From: an uncultured Prevotellaceae bacterium
GTDB lineage: Bacteria > Bacteroidota > Bacteroidia > Bacteroidales > Muribaculaceae
DNA: 63,946 bases
NCBI GenBank assembly: GCA_947254205.1
Contig: CAMYCE010000002.1
Coordinates: forward strand, 1 to 63,946
Direction: 5' to 3'
This document shows, one piece after another, positions 54,522 through 63,607 of this stretch. Below the pieces are notes generated by a model. It worked only from the letters and a program-made list of their open reading frames with translations, searched no databases and was not told the origin of the DNA. The first letter of the stretch is position 1; every line of letters starts with the position of its first letter. The translations under genes were made by a program, and so were the position numbers.

Positions 54522-54955
54522 CTATTTTTTTCGTTTTTATATTGCACCAAAAAATCAACACCTCGGCGATAGCTGTCGAGCCCATAGCCAGCAATCACTG
54601 CCACACAAGCCTCTTTAATCATCGACACGCGGCGATAGGGCTCGCGCGACTGCACATCACTCAAGTGCACCTCAACCACCGGAGCCGTCACTGCCCTAAT
54701 GGCATCGGCAATGGCAATGCTATAGTGGGTGTAGGCGGCTGCATTGAGCACAATGCCGTCGCAATCAAAGCCCACACGCTGAATTTCATCAATCAAAGCT
54801 CCCTCATGATTGCTTTGAAAAAAAGAAAACTCCACTTGAGGATACCGGCTTGCCAACTCGGGCCAATAATCGGCCAGCAATCGATTGCCATAAATTGAGG
54901 GTTCACGCACTCCCACCAAGTTGAGGTTGGGACCATTGATAACAGCTATTTTCAT
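54518..54955 (-). CDS. aroQ: Type II 3-dehydroquinate dehydratase
   Basis: This 145-residue enzyme dehydrates 3-dehydroquinate in the shikimate pathway. It starts MKIAVINGPNLNLVGVREPS, with the active-site Tyr in IYG, then SNHEGALIDEIQ, NAAAYTHYSIAI, and the His in VEVHLSDVQSREPYR. The start at 54955 gives the family N-terminus; five extra codons upstream are possible but unlikely. Confidence 0.95.
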   Translation of the reverse strand: MKIAVINGPNLNLVGVREPSIYGNRLLADYWPELASRYPQVEFSFFQSNHEGALIDEIQRVGFDCDGIVLNAAAYTHYSIAIADAIRAVTAPVVEVHLSDVQSREPYRRVSMIKEACVAVIAGYGLDSYRRGVDFLVQYKNEKNR

Positions 54956-54966
54956 TACTTCAAGCA

Positions 54967-55920
54967 TCACAGCACAAAAGCGAAATTATCGACCCACAGC
55001 GTCATGCCCACAGTGCCCACATAGGCTGTGCCACAACCACTTGAAGCCATCACCAGCACATGAGTGGGAGTAGTGCCCTGTGGCGCCCACCCCTCTTCAA
55101 CAACCGGCACCATTTTGCCCTTGCTGTTGCGGGCATAATAAGACTTGTCGCGAGCAATGAGCCCCATATAGGACTGATAGCCGGCATGTGAGCGAATGTC
55201 GCCATACCACACCGGAATGCGATAGCCCGTGACCCACCCTGCCGTGGTTTTGCCAAAACGTTGACGCCCCGTGCCCACACGTGTGGCATGCAAGCCACCC
55301 TTGGCATCTTCCCAGCGGTGTTGCAACAAGATATACACCTCGGCATTGTCGCGGCCTGGCATTGTTTTTTTCTTGCCAAAACCACTGGAATAGATGGGCG
55401 AACCCGAAGGAGCCACAAGACGATAGTCAAATTGCAAAAAGCGAGGACTGCTCTTGTAGGGAATGCCCATTTCCATTTTGCTATAAGGATTTTTGGTGCT
55501 CTTGATGGGCTCAAACATGCGCCCCAAGAAAATTGTGCCACTCACCAGCACGTCAATATTGATGATCCCTATAGCCTTGCAGTGCTCCATCATGGTGCTC
55601 AACTTGGCGCAACGTCCGCTACCATGTCGATCGGGAAAAACCGCATTGCTCGTCTTGGTCACTCCCATCACCTTGGCCATCACATTGCTTGTGGCCCACG
55701 GAGAGCCTCCCATGTTGCTATAGGCTCGGTCTCCATTAATCGTCTGGTTGGGCCCTATTTCATATACCACCTTGGTCTTGCCACCAATGATGGCCGACTC
55801 CTTGATGTTGCGAGTCACCCATTGATCAAAATTGCCAAATTTGATGGGCACAACCGTCTCGGCGTGCATCATGCCAGCACCAACGGCCAGCAAAGCTAAA
55901 ATGAGCGTGATTTTCTTCAT
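54967..55920 (-). CDS. Exported PCMD-domain protein
   Basis: This 317-residue protein has a signal peptide (MKKITLILALLAVGAGMMHA, cleaved about residue 20) and no lipobox. The rest resembles the putative carbohydrate metabolism domain (PCMD, PF13201), a beta-sandwich found in Bacteroidetes surface proteins: FGNFDQWVTRNIKES, NRAYSNMGG-like DRAYSNMGGSPWATSNVM, and a final MTLWVDNFAFVL. The function of this domain is unknown; glycan binding is often assumed. ATG at 55929 is an alternative start three codons upstream. It lies between aroQ and the DUF2851 gene on the same strand. Confidence 0.78.
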   Translation of the reverse strand: MKKITLILALLAVGAGMMHAETVVPIKFGNFDQWVTRNIKESAIIGGKTKVVYEIGPNQTINGDRAYSNMGGSPWATSNVMAKVMGVTKTSNAVFPDRHGSGRCAKLSTMMEHCKAIGIINIDVLVSGTIFLGRMFEPIKSTKNPYSKMEMGIPYKSSPRFLQFDYRLVAPSGSPIYSSGFGKKKTMPGRDNAEVYILLQHRWEDAKGGLHATRVGTGRQRFGKTTAGWVTGYRIPVWYGDIRSHAGYQSYMGLIARDKSYYARNSKGKMVPVVEEGWAPQGTTPTHVLVMASSGCGTAYVGTVGMTLWVDNFAFVL

Positions 55921-56001
55921 TGTGTTCATGAAAGTAATAAATATATCTTGATATAAACAAAAGTGCATTCACTTGTGCACAAAACCTATCTTTAAAAATT
56001 T

Positions 56002-57288
56002 TCAGGTGGCCGTGCGTGCCGCTTGGCTCAACAGCCAATGTCCCACTTTGCAATAGATGCACTTGCGAGCATCGCAATATTCTCGTTTCAGCTCGATGAG
56101 AGCCTGCGAGGTGAGCGCATCGCGGCACTCAATGCCTGCATGCACAAAGTTGGCTACAATGGAATTGTTCTCGGGGTTCAAGCCTTCGAGCAAGGCCACA
56201 GCACGGGCAGTCATTTCATAGTTGCCGGTGATTTCGCCATAGGCATAATAGAGGGGCACAACAGTGTTGATGAGCACCACATCAATTGAGCGGTTGCTCA
56301 ATGCTGCCACAGGGCGATCAATCGGTTTTCCAAACGAGAAATGAGTGGCCCAATAGCCTTGCAGCTCTACTGCAAACAGGTTGCGCAACTCACGCTCAGT
56401 GCCGGCTTCAAGCAAGGCATTCATGAGGCGAAAACCTCCCTCGATGTAGTGGGCAAGCATGGCAATGCGCCTATATGGGAAATTTTGTGGTCGCATGCGA
56501 AACAGCTTCCACACCTCTCGCTCCATGGGTTGCAACGAGAACTTGTTGCGCAGGAAAGCATACTCGCTACACAAGTGGTCGTAGTAGGAGTCGGTGCCTT
56601 TTTTAGAATTGTCGAGCATGCCTGCCTGCCCAAAGAGCAACGCCTCAACCTGCAGCAACGAGTCGCTATGCTTGCCCAGCAAGCGCAAGGGAGTGCGTCG
56701 CGCCAGTCGCTCAAAAGCCTCATTGTTGATGCCAAAGCCCAAGTTGCGCGACAAGGTGACATAGCACACGTCTTCCCAACTGCCATGGTAATTATCGAGC
56801 AGAGCACGAATGCGCTCAACTTTGCCATGCAACCGCTCAAAAGCCAATCGCTCAACCCACTCGGTGATGGTGAGGCGTGGCACATCGCGCAGGCGCATGG
56901 CACAAGGAAACTCGGTGCGGGCATTCACCAACTGCTCATAGCTCACGTGAAACAACGGCGACACCTCAAGCACCAATTGGGCTATGCGCTCGCCATTGGA
57001 GCGAAACACAGGCGCATCGTCTTTGCCCACCACATGCAATATCACATTGTCATAGGCCTTGTCGGTGTCGTGCCCATGACGATGCCAGTCGGTGGCACGC
57101 ACATGCATCTCCACATTGCCCACCCACAAGTGGCCATCAATCTCAATTTTTGCATTAAAAAAATCGGGACCTGCATTGGTGTTAAGCAAGCCTTGATCAA
57201 TGACACGCACCTTGCGCCCATCATTGGTCAGCATGTCTTCGCTTAGCCACAAGCGATGCTTCCACACATATTGCATGAGTTGTTCCAT
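56002..57288 (-). CDS. DUF2851-family protein
   Basis: This 428-residue cytoplasmic protein opens with MEQLMQYVWKHRLWLSED, followed by VRVIDQGLLNTNAGPDFFNA and VGNVEMHVRATDWHRHGHD, marks of DUF2851, a family kept in Bacteroidetes. The N-terminal part (about 45-110: a D, E and two H in a compact set) looks like a metal-dependent nuclease-type core, but this is only a visual impression. The C-terminus has a CxxC-type cluster (CDARKCIYCKVGHWLL) that might bind zinc. No function is established. Confidence 0.88.
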   Translation of the reverse strand: MEQLMQYVWKHRLWLSEDMLTNDGRKVRVIDQGLLNTNAGPDFFNAKIEIDGHLWVGNVEMHVRATDWHRHGHDTDKAYDNVILHVVGKDDAPVFRSNGERIAQLVLEVSPLFHVSYEQLVNARTEFPCAMRLRDVPRLTITEWVERLAFERLHGKVERIRALLDNYHGSWEDVCYVTLSRNLGFGINNEAFERLARRTPLRLLGKHSDSLLQVEALLFGQAGMLDNSKKGTDSYYDHLCSEYAFLRNKFSLQPMEREVWKLFRMRPQNFPYRRIAMLAHYIEGGFRLMNALLEAGTERELRNLFAVELQGYWATHFSFGKPIDRPVAALSNRSIDVVLINTVVPLYYAYGEITGNYEMTARAVALLEGLNPENNSIVANFVHAGIECRDALTSQALIELKREYCDARKCIYCKVGHWLLSQAARTAT

Positions 57289-57433
57289 AACTTAACGAGA
57301 TTGGGCAAAAAAACACACACAAGCTCCAATAAGAGCTACCATGCGAATTTAGTGATTTTCACGCAATCCATGTCCAGAAATAAGGCTTAATTCAATCCAT
57401 TTAATTTTTTTTGCACATTTCTTTAAAAAAAAT

Positions 57434-57464
57434 TTGCAGGTTTCGATTTTCCGCTCTATCTTTG
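57434..57464 (+). promoter_or_regulatory. Promoter of tRNA-Phe
   Basis: TTG (57434-57436), 20 nt, TATCTTTG (57457-57464). The expected start is near 57471, about 12 nt before the mature tRNA. Confidence 0.75.
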
Positions 57465-57482
57465 CACTCGCAAAACAGCAAT

Positions 57483-57555
57483 GGTGCCTTAGCTCAGGTG
57501 GTAGAGCAATGGACTGAAAATCCATGTGTCCCTAGTTCGACTCTTGGAGGCACCA
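57483..57555 (+). tRNA. tRNA-Phe (anticodon GAA)
   Basis: The acceptor stem GGTGCCT (57483-57489) pairs with AGGCACC (57548-57554), with discriminator A. The anticodon stem ATGGA/TCCAT holds the loop CTGAAAA with GAA at 57516-57518. The T arm is CCTAG-TTCGACT-CTTGG, with one T-T mismatch in the stem. The 3' CCA is not encoded (CCC follows), so it must be added by the CCA enzyme. It has its own promoter and terminator. Confidence 0.95.
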
Positions 57556-57558
57556 CCC

Positions 57559-57593
57559 AAAAGGACTTCGACAAAATCGAAGTCCTTTTTTAT
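57559..57593 (+). terminator. Intrinsic terminator of tRNA-Phe
   Basis: AAAAGGACTTCGA (57559-57571) pairs with TCGAAGTCCTTTT (57577-57589) around CAAAA, followed by further T. Confidence 0.9.
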
Positions 57594-57679
57594 ATTTTCA
57601 GGCTTGGTGGTGTGAAAACAAAATTCTATCCTTAGTGTGATTTTTTGTCATATAACCCAATTTTCAACTACATTTTTTC

Positions 57680-57720
57680 AAGAGTTGGGCGCACGCCTCC
57701 CTGTGCACCCAACTCTTTTT
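57680..57720 (+). terminator. Second terminator-like hairpin with no gene before it
   Basis: AAGAGTTGGG (57680-57689) pairs with CCCAACTCT (57708-57716), extended by GCAC with GTGC, and followed by TTTTT. It is flanked by an imperfect 19-bp direct repeat (TATAACCCAA at 57651-57660 and at 57722-57731, both running on to TCAAC). No gene lies between it and the tRNA terminator. Confidence 0.7.
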
Positions 57721-57748
57721 CTATAACCCAAATCTCAACAACAAAATG

Positions 57749-57779
57749 TTGGAGTGTAGGATATTTTGTGCTACATTTG
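57749..57779 (+). promoter_or_regulatory. Promoter of the LRR surface-protein gene
   Basis: TTG (57749-57751), 20 nt, TACATTTG (57772-57779). The leader of about 115 nt contains a hairpin, GGGCTCTT (57844-57851) with AAGAGCCC (57866-57873), which might tune expression. Confidence 0.7.
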
Positions 57780-57899
57780 CAACGGCTGATTTGATTCCTA
57801 TGAAACTATTTTCATGATAAGAAATCACGATATGAGAAGCAATGGGCTCTTGCTTCTTGTTTTAAAAGAGCCCTTAACATTTTAAAAACTAACAAGAAT

Positions 57900-60800
57900 A
57901 TGAAGAAAAACTTCCCTCAGCATGGAAGGTTTGCTTTGATTGGACACAGATGTGTGCTCACAGCAGCTGTCGTGCTACTCTCGTGCCTTGCCGTGATGAA
58001 AGCCCAAACTGTCGAAAATGGCGTGCTGGTGGCGTGGAGCGGTGCTTCGGGCGAAATCGCTATTCCGCAAGGCGTGACCAAAATTGCCAACAAGGTGTTT
58101 CAAAGCAACACCAAAATCACTTCGGTTAAATTCAATGAAGAGCTTGAAGAAATTGGCGATCAGGCTTTCATGAGTTGTAGCAAAATCACTACACTCAGTT
58201 TTCCCAATTCACTCAAGAAAATTGGGTTGAAATCGTTTTACAAGTGTAGCAATCTTGCCAGCATCAACTTTGGCACAGGGCTTCAAAGCATGGGCAACAC
58301 GGCCTTTAGCTATTGTGGCAAGCTCGCCCAAGTTGAGTTGCCCGGTAGCCTTGCTACCATTGCCGACGGCGCTTTCAACTACTGCAAGTCGCTCAAAAAG
58401 GTAACCACTGCCACTGGCACCAAGAAGATTGGCAATCAAGCCTTTCGCCTGTGCAAAGCTCTCACAACCGTAACACTGGCAGAAACGATCGACACTCTGG
58501 GCAACGATGCCTTTAGAGACTGCTCGGCACTCACCACCATGAACATGCCCGGCAACGGACTCAAGAGCATGGGCAGTGGCGCATTTTGCAACTGTAGGGC
58601 TCTCAAAACTCTGAAATTGCCTCTCACACTTGAGCACATGGGCGACTATGCCTTTAGCCAAGACGTGAAGCTCGCTTCGATTGAGTTGCCAGCAAGCCTC
58701 AAGGTTATGGGTGACTTTGCATTCAACGGCTGCACGGGCCTCACTTCTATTGAACTCCCCACAGCTATCGACAGCATTGGCAAAGGCGCATTCAACAAAT
58801 GCACAGGCCTCACCAAGATGACTTTACCAGCCAGTGCAACACGATTGGGAGGTGAGATTTTCAAAGGATGCTCTGCTCTGCAAGAAGTGAAACTATTGCC
58901 TGCCATCAGCTACATTCCCGACGGCACTTTTGCCTATTGTGCCAAACTCACCACAATTGAGTTGCCCACAAGCGTGCGTGAAATAGGCAAGGAGGCATTT
59001 CGTGCCTGCCAAGGCTTCAGCACATTCCCATGGCCTCAGCAACTGGAGCGCATTGGCCAACTTGCATTTCGTGGTTGCACAGGGCTCACAAGTGTAGAAT
59101 TGCCACAATCGGTGACCTATGCCGGCAAGGAAGCCTTTAGCCACTGCTCGGCACTCAAAAACATCACGCTATCGGAGAAAATGGATAGCACGGGCGTGCT
59201 CATGCTTGCCTATTGCGATGCACTCCAAGAGGTTGCATTCCCTGCCTCGTTGCGTCGCATTGCCAATGCCGTGTGCTATGGTTGCCCCCTGCTCAACAAG
59301 GTGTCGATTGGTAGCAACGTGAACGTGATTGGGGGCACTGCCTTCTCGCTGTGTGTGGCTCTCAAGCAATTTGAAACAGCTGCCACCACACCGCCCAAAG
59401 TGCTCGACAATGCTTTCTCTTCCATCGACCTAAGCCAAGTTGAGCTCATCGTGCCTGCCGGTAGCAAAACAGCTTATAGCACAGCCGAAATATGGAAAGA
59501 ATTTAAACCTATCACCGAAAAGAGCAATGTAGCCGCATCGTTCACCACAGGCATTGCCAAGGGAGGTGACATATATGTGGGCGTGAAGTCGTCGGAGAAA
59601 TTTGCCATCAACTATGGCGATGGTGTGATGGTCGAATATCAAGCGGGCGACTACTCATCGATAGGCAAGCGATTGAAAAGCACTGCAAAGGGTTCCAAAA
59701 TCGAAATATGTGGCAATCCCGATGCCATCAGTGCCATCAATCTTGTGCAACAAAAGGTTGAAACTATCGACATCAAAGCCTTGCGCAACCTCATTGAGCT
59801 AAATCTCTCGGAAAACAAACTGAAAGATGCCGACGTGAGCGGATTTAAATACCTGCGCAAATTATTGCTCAATAGCAACAATATCAAGACACTCGACGTC
59901 TCTCAAAACAAAGATTTGCAAGAACTTAGAGCCAGTCACAACAAAATTGCTACTGTGCTATTGCCACAAGAAAACAAAACACTCAAAAAAATTGTTATCT
60001 CCAACAATCCTCTCTCTCAACTGGCGCTCGCCCAACTGCCCGAACTCACAGTGCTCGAAGCCGATAGTTGCCAATTTGAGTCGGTTGACCTGAAAGCCAA
60101 CACCAAACTTGAGGAACTCGACCTTGATGCCAACAAGCTCACTGCTATCGACCTTGCCAACCACAAAGCATTGTGGTGGCTCTACTTGGGTAACAATCAA
60201 ATTGCACAAATTGATGTTACACAACTCACTGCATTGAGCAACCTCAATCTTGCCGACAACAAACTCACACAACTCGATGTGACTCAAAACAGCTCACTGC
60301 GCGAGCTCTACCTGTCGGGCAATAAAACCGGCAATATCGACTTGTCGAAAAACAAAGCCATGATGCGACTTTATGTGAATGGCTGCGACTTCACCGAGCT
60401 CGACCTCAAGCCATTTGATCGCCTTTCTACACTTGAAGCCAGCAACAACAAAATCGAAACTCTTGACTTTGCCAACAACAAGAAACTCAAGAATTTAATC
60501 ATCGACCACAACCAGCTTGGCAAGCTCGACCTTACTGCCAACAAGCGTCTTGAGCGTCTTGAGGCCAATCACAACCAGCTCACCGAGGTGAAACTCAATG
60601 TGGGTGGCAAATTTGTGAAATGCCTGTTGCACAACAACAAGCTCAACGCGTCGATGCTTGATGAAATATTCACAAAATTGCCCGACGTGAGCCAACTGCC
60701 CAACGACCCCGACATTGCCTACTACAAGACTATCACCGTCTACGACAACGAGGGGGCATCGACATGCAACTCGATGCTGGCCGTGAATAAAGGCTGGATT

Positions 60801-61049
60801 GTGACCAAAACATCGTCGCTGGGCCTTGAAAAAGTAGAAACCGCTCCTCTATTGGTAGTGCAAGATGGTGCGACCCTTCAAGTCATAGGAATTGAAGCTG
60901 GCAGTCGCTATCAAATCATCGACATGAGTGGCCGTGTAGTGCTGTCGGGCATTGCCTCGACTGCCACATTGAGCATCGATGCCTCGATGCTTGCTCATGG
61001 CCACTATGTGTTGCGAGCCACTACCGGGGCCATAAAAATTGCGTTGTAA
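57900..61049 (+). CDS. BspA-like leucine-rich-repeat surface protein with T9SS-type C-terminal domain
   Basis: This 1049-residue exported protein has a signal peptide (about 1-36). Residues about 50-520 are BspA/LRR_5 repeats of about 23 residues each (pattern I..GAF..C..L..I.LP). About 541-610 is a short beta-domain. About 618-917 is a second, different repeat array of the internalin-like type (pattern L..L.L..N.L..LD). The end (about 987-1049: GSRYQIIDMSGRVVLSGI, then HGHYVLRATTGAIKIAL) is a type A sorting domain of the type IX secretion system, so it should reach the cell surface. BspA proteins in relatives bind host matrix proteins. It converges on the porZ-like gene. Confidence 0.93.
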   Translation: MKKNFPQHGRFALIGHRCVLTAAVVLLSCLAVMKAQTVENGVLVAWSGASGEIAIPQGVTKIANKVFQSNTKITSVKFNEELEEIGDQAFMSCSKITTLSFPNSLKKIGLKSFYKCSNLASINFGTGLQSMGNTAFSYCGKLAQVELPGSLATIADGAFNYCKSLKKVTTATGTKKIGNQAFRLCKALTTVTLAETIDTLGNDAFRDCSALTTMNMPGNGLKSMGSGAFCNCRALKTLKLPLTLEHMGDYAFSQDVKLASIELPASLKVMGDFAFNGCTGLTSIELPTAIDSIGKGAFNKCTGLTKMTLPASATRLGGEIFKGCSALQEVKLLPAISYIPDGTFAYCAKLTTIELPTSVREIGKEAFRACQGFSTFPWPQQLERIGQLAFRGCTGLTSVELPQSVTYAGKEAFSHCSALKNITLSEKMDSTGVLMLAYCDALQEVAFPASLRRIANAVCYGCPLLNKVSIGSNVNVIGGTAFSLCVALKQFETAATTPPKVLDNAFSSIDLSQVELIVPAGSKTAYSTAEIWKEFKPITEKSNVAASFTTGIAKGGDIYVGVKSSEKFAINYGDGVMVEYQAGDYSSIGKRLKSTAKGSKIEICGNPDAISAINLVQQKVETIDIKALRNLIELNLSENKLKDADVSGFKYLRKLLLNSNNIKTLDVSQNKDLQELRASHNKIATVLLPQENKTLKKIVISNNPLSQLALAQLPELTVLEADSCQFESVDLKANTKLEELDLDANKLTAIDLANHKALWWLYLGNNQIAQIDVTQLTALSNLNLADNKLTQLDVTQNSSLRELYLSGNKTGNIDLSKNKAMMRLYVNGCDFTELDLKPFDRLSTLEASNNKIETLDFANNKKLKNLIIDHNQLGKLDLTANKRLERLEANHNQLTEVKLNVGGKFVKCLLHNNKLNASMLDEIFTKLPDVSQLPNDPDIAYYKTITVYDNEGASTCNSMLAVNKGWIVTKTSSLGLEKVETAPLLVVQDGATLQVIGIEAGSRYQIIDMSGRVVLSGIASTATLSIDASMLAHGHYVLRATTGAIKIAL

Positions 61050-61084
61050 CAATGTAACGCTTTATCGCTCTTTGCAACAAACTA

Positions 61085-61128
61085 AGTGGGTGCATCAAAC
61101 TGCTGTGTTGATGCACCCACTATTTTTT
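61085..61128. terminator. Terminator between the LRR gene and the porZ-like gene
   Basis: AGTGGGTGCATCAA (61085-61098) pairs perfectly with TTGATGCACCCACT (61108-61121), followed by ATTTTTTT. It serves the LRR gene and possibly the convergent porZ-like gene. Confidence 0.88.
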
Positions 61129-61149
61129 TCTTAATACTTCGCTATCGGG

Positions 61150-63459
61150 CTATCGCATGATGAGCACCTTCGACACCACCGACTCGGTGCCATTGACATC
61201 GCCCTGCGAGGCTATAATAAAATAAACTCCCGAGGGCACACGCTCGCCCTCATCGTTGCGTGCGTCCCACGACACAGCACCTCCCGACGATTTATATTGC
61301 TTAATCACATTGCCTGCATTGTCGGCAATCTTCACCAAACTATTGTCGATGAGCCCGGTGATGGTAACTGCCCCTCCATAGTCGGGGGCTACGGGGTTGG
61401 GATAGGCATACACAGCACTATAGTTGCGCTGAGCAGGGTTGCTATTGCTTCTATACTCGATAAGTCCACCTGGCTGGGTAATAAACACCGAGTTGGTATT
61501 GGGCATGCACAGCACCTGATAAACCTCGTTGGAAAACATGGGTGTGTTGCCGGTGGTGAAATGTTGCAACACCTCTGAGCCATCGGCACTCACAAGAAAC
61601 AAACCTGCATTTTTGGTGCCAATCCACTTGCGATTGGCAGCATCAACAGCAATGCAGTTCACCCAAATGGCATCAAGCAGATAGTCGGCCAAATTGGTAC
61701 CATCGTTGCGGGGCACCTTGATGTGGTTGATGCGAAAATCGTTTTGCAAAGCTTTGCGAGGGTCAAACGACACAACGCCTTGATCGGTGCCCATCCACAC
61801 TGTGCCACCCAGGTCTTCTTCAAGCACAGTGATATTTTTCCAGCTATATTTTCCTCCATCTTGGTCGATGAGAGTAGAGGGCACATAGCTGCGACTTTCA
61901 ATACCCGAAGTTGGCGACTCGCCCATTGCGAAAAAGATGAGAGCCTCTTCAAATTGCCCGTTGGCAAAAACATTCATATTGGAATGTTTGAGAAAACGCA
62001 ACATAGCCCCTTTGCCACCCACAAGATTAGGAACATTCACATTCACCCAATCGGAGCGAGAGGAAGTGTTGCTCAGTTGCTTAGCTTTGGGCAACACAAA
62101 CACACTTTCTCCTATGGGGCGCTCTTGTTGAATAGCCCACAAGTTTCCTGCACGGTCAAAGGTGAGCTTGGCGTGGGCATAGTATTCTCTAATCCATTGG
62201 AGTGGAGTGTTGGTCCAGTCGTAGTGTGCCACAATCTTGCCATTGGCAACCTTGTAGAAACCTTGCCACCAGCCACTCAAGAAATAGGTATTCTCTTCAT
62301 TGGGACTGAACACGGGAAAATAGGTTCCGCCATTGGGCACTTGAGGCTGTGGAGTGACATCGGTCCACGTCTTGCCGTCGTAGGTGTTGATGGCCGTGCT
62401 ATAGTTTTCTTTGGCAACTTGTTTATTGGTTCCTGTGCTCGACACATAGAGCAAGTGGTCGCGCTCATTATAGGTCAAATAAAATGGTTGCTCGATGGTG
62501 TGGGCATTGGGCTTGTAATAGGCCGAGCTTTTATCGCTGTGCAACCCATTCTCGTTGAGCGACCACATGGTGCCATCGCCCCGGGCACTGCAACTGAATA
62601 TCTCACGAACATTGTCGCAGGGAGTTTTTTTTAGATTGGCAACTTCTTCGTCAACCGTATAATAAAATCCTTTACCCACAACGTTACCCAAATAGCCCCC
62701 CTTGGTTTTTTGGAAGCCGGTGGTGCCAAACTGCCCCACTTCATAGATGTGCGATTCAAGTTCATCGCCACCGCGAGGCTCAAAAGCCACACGATAGGTG
62801 AAACCTGTGAGCATCATAAAGCTATTGTCGCTCACCGGATACAGGCGACCATTATCATTAATCGCCCATTGCTTGTAGCCGTCGAGCGAGTCATAGTGCC
62901 TGCTTTCAAGGCCATAATAAATTAAATTTCCTTGGCTTAGAAAAACATAGCCACCCACAATAGCAGCCGAAACGATTTTTCTCCCAAAATTGTGTGACTC
63001 CATCACTTCCCACTTGCGGTCGTTGATCACCACATAGCCAAAATCGGTAGCCAAGCAAGCCTTACCCGCTGCAAAGGTAACATCATTGATGCCCTTATCG
63101 CCTGCTATTGATGACTGCTTAATATCGGGCAAATTGATAATTTTGCCCTCTTGGGTGATGATGTCGATATTGGAGTTGGCATAGGCTACAAGCACATAGC
63201 CTTTGTTCTCGTTGAGATAGATGCCTGTAACACCTGCATCGTTGAGATAGTTGCCTTTGTCATACACTGCATTTTCTTGAGTTGCTTTATCAAAGCAATA
63301 GAGGGTGTTGCTCGCCAAGTAGTACACCTTATTCTTGGTGTCGATCACATTTTGCAAGCGTTCGGGTGCAAAAGTGGCGTGAATGATCCAATTGCCGGCC
63401 ATAGCATGCAATCCAACAACAATAAAAAGCAATATAGCACAGATGATTCTTCTTATCAT
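61150..63459 (-). CDS. porZ: PorZ-like type IX secretion protein (two beta-propellers plus CTD)
   Basis: This 769-residue exported protein has a signal peptide (MIRRIICAILLFIVVGLHAM, about 1-21). Its long beta-rich body reads as two propeller domains (WIIHATFAPERLQNVIDTKN near the start, VWMGTDQGVVSFD and KWIGTKNAGLFLVSADGSEV in the second). The C-terminal sorting-type domain contains VYAYPNPVAPDYGGAVTITG and WDARNDEGERVPSGVYFI. This order and length match PorZ, a surface part of the type IX attachment complex that handles anionic LPS. A different two-component-type propeller protein is the alternative. The frame is open upstream to 63588, but the signal peptide fixes the start at 63459. Confidence 0.8.
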   Translation of the reverse strand: MIRRIICAILLFIVVGLHAMAGNWIIHATFAPERLQNVIDTKNKVYYLASNTLYCFDKATQENAVYDKGNYLNDAGVTGIYLNENKGYVLVAYANSNIDIITQEGKIINLPDIKQSSIAGDKGINDVTFAAGKACLATDFGYVVINDRKWEVMESHNFGRKIVSAAIVGGYVFLSQGNLIYYGLESRHYDSLDGYKQWAINDNGRLYPVSDNSFMMLTGFTYRVAFEPRGGDELESHIYEVGQFGTTGFQKTKGGYLGNVVGKGFYYTVDEEVANLKKTPCDNVREIFSCSARGDGTMWSLNENGLHSDKSSAYYKPNAHTIEQPFYLTYNERDHLLYVSSTGTNKQVAKENYSTAINTYDGKTWTDVTPQPQVPNGGTYFPVFSPNEENTYFLSGWWQGFYKVANGKIVAHYDWTNTPLQWIREYYAHAKLTFDRAGNLWAIQQERPIGESVFVLPKAKQLSNTSSRSDWVNVNVPNLVGGKGAMLRFLKHSNMNVFANGQFEEALIFFAMGESPTSGIESRSYVPSTLIDQDGGKYSWKNITVLEEDLGGTVWMGTDQGVVSFDPRKALQNDFRINHIKVPRNDGTNLADYLLDAIWVNCIAVDAANRKWIGTKNAGLFLVSADGSEVLQHFTTGNTPMFSNEVYQVLCMPNTNSVFITQPGGLIEYRSNSNPAQRNYSAVYAYPNPVAPDYGGAVTITGLIDNSLVKIADNAGNVIKQYKSSGGAVSWDARNDEGERVPSGVYFIIASQGDVNGTESVVSKVLIMR

Positions 63460-63534
63460 GACAAATATTTTTTTGAAGGTGTAGAAACACGCTAATATAA
63501 CGCACAACCAAGCCTCTAAATTGTGCCAGTCGCA

Positions 63535-63573
63535 CAAAAAGCACGAGAGAGGCGACTTTGCTTCTCTCGTGCT
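63535..63573 (-). terminator. Intrinsic terminator of the truncated right-end gene
   Basis: On the minus strand AGCACGAGAGA pairs with TCTCTCGTGCT (63563-63573 and 63540-63550) and is followed by TTTTT. It separates the truncated gene from the porZ-like gene. Confidence 0.85.
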
Positions 63574-63607
63574 CAATTGTTCGATCAATTAAAGAATAAC
63601 CTAAAGT

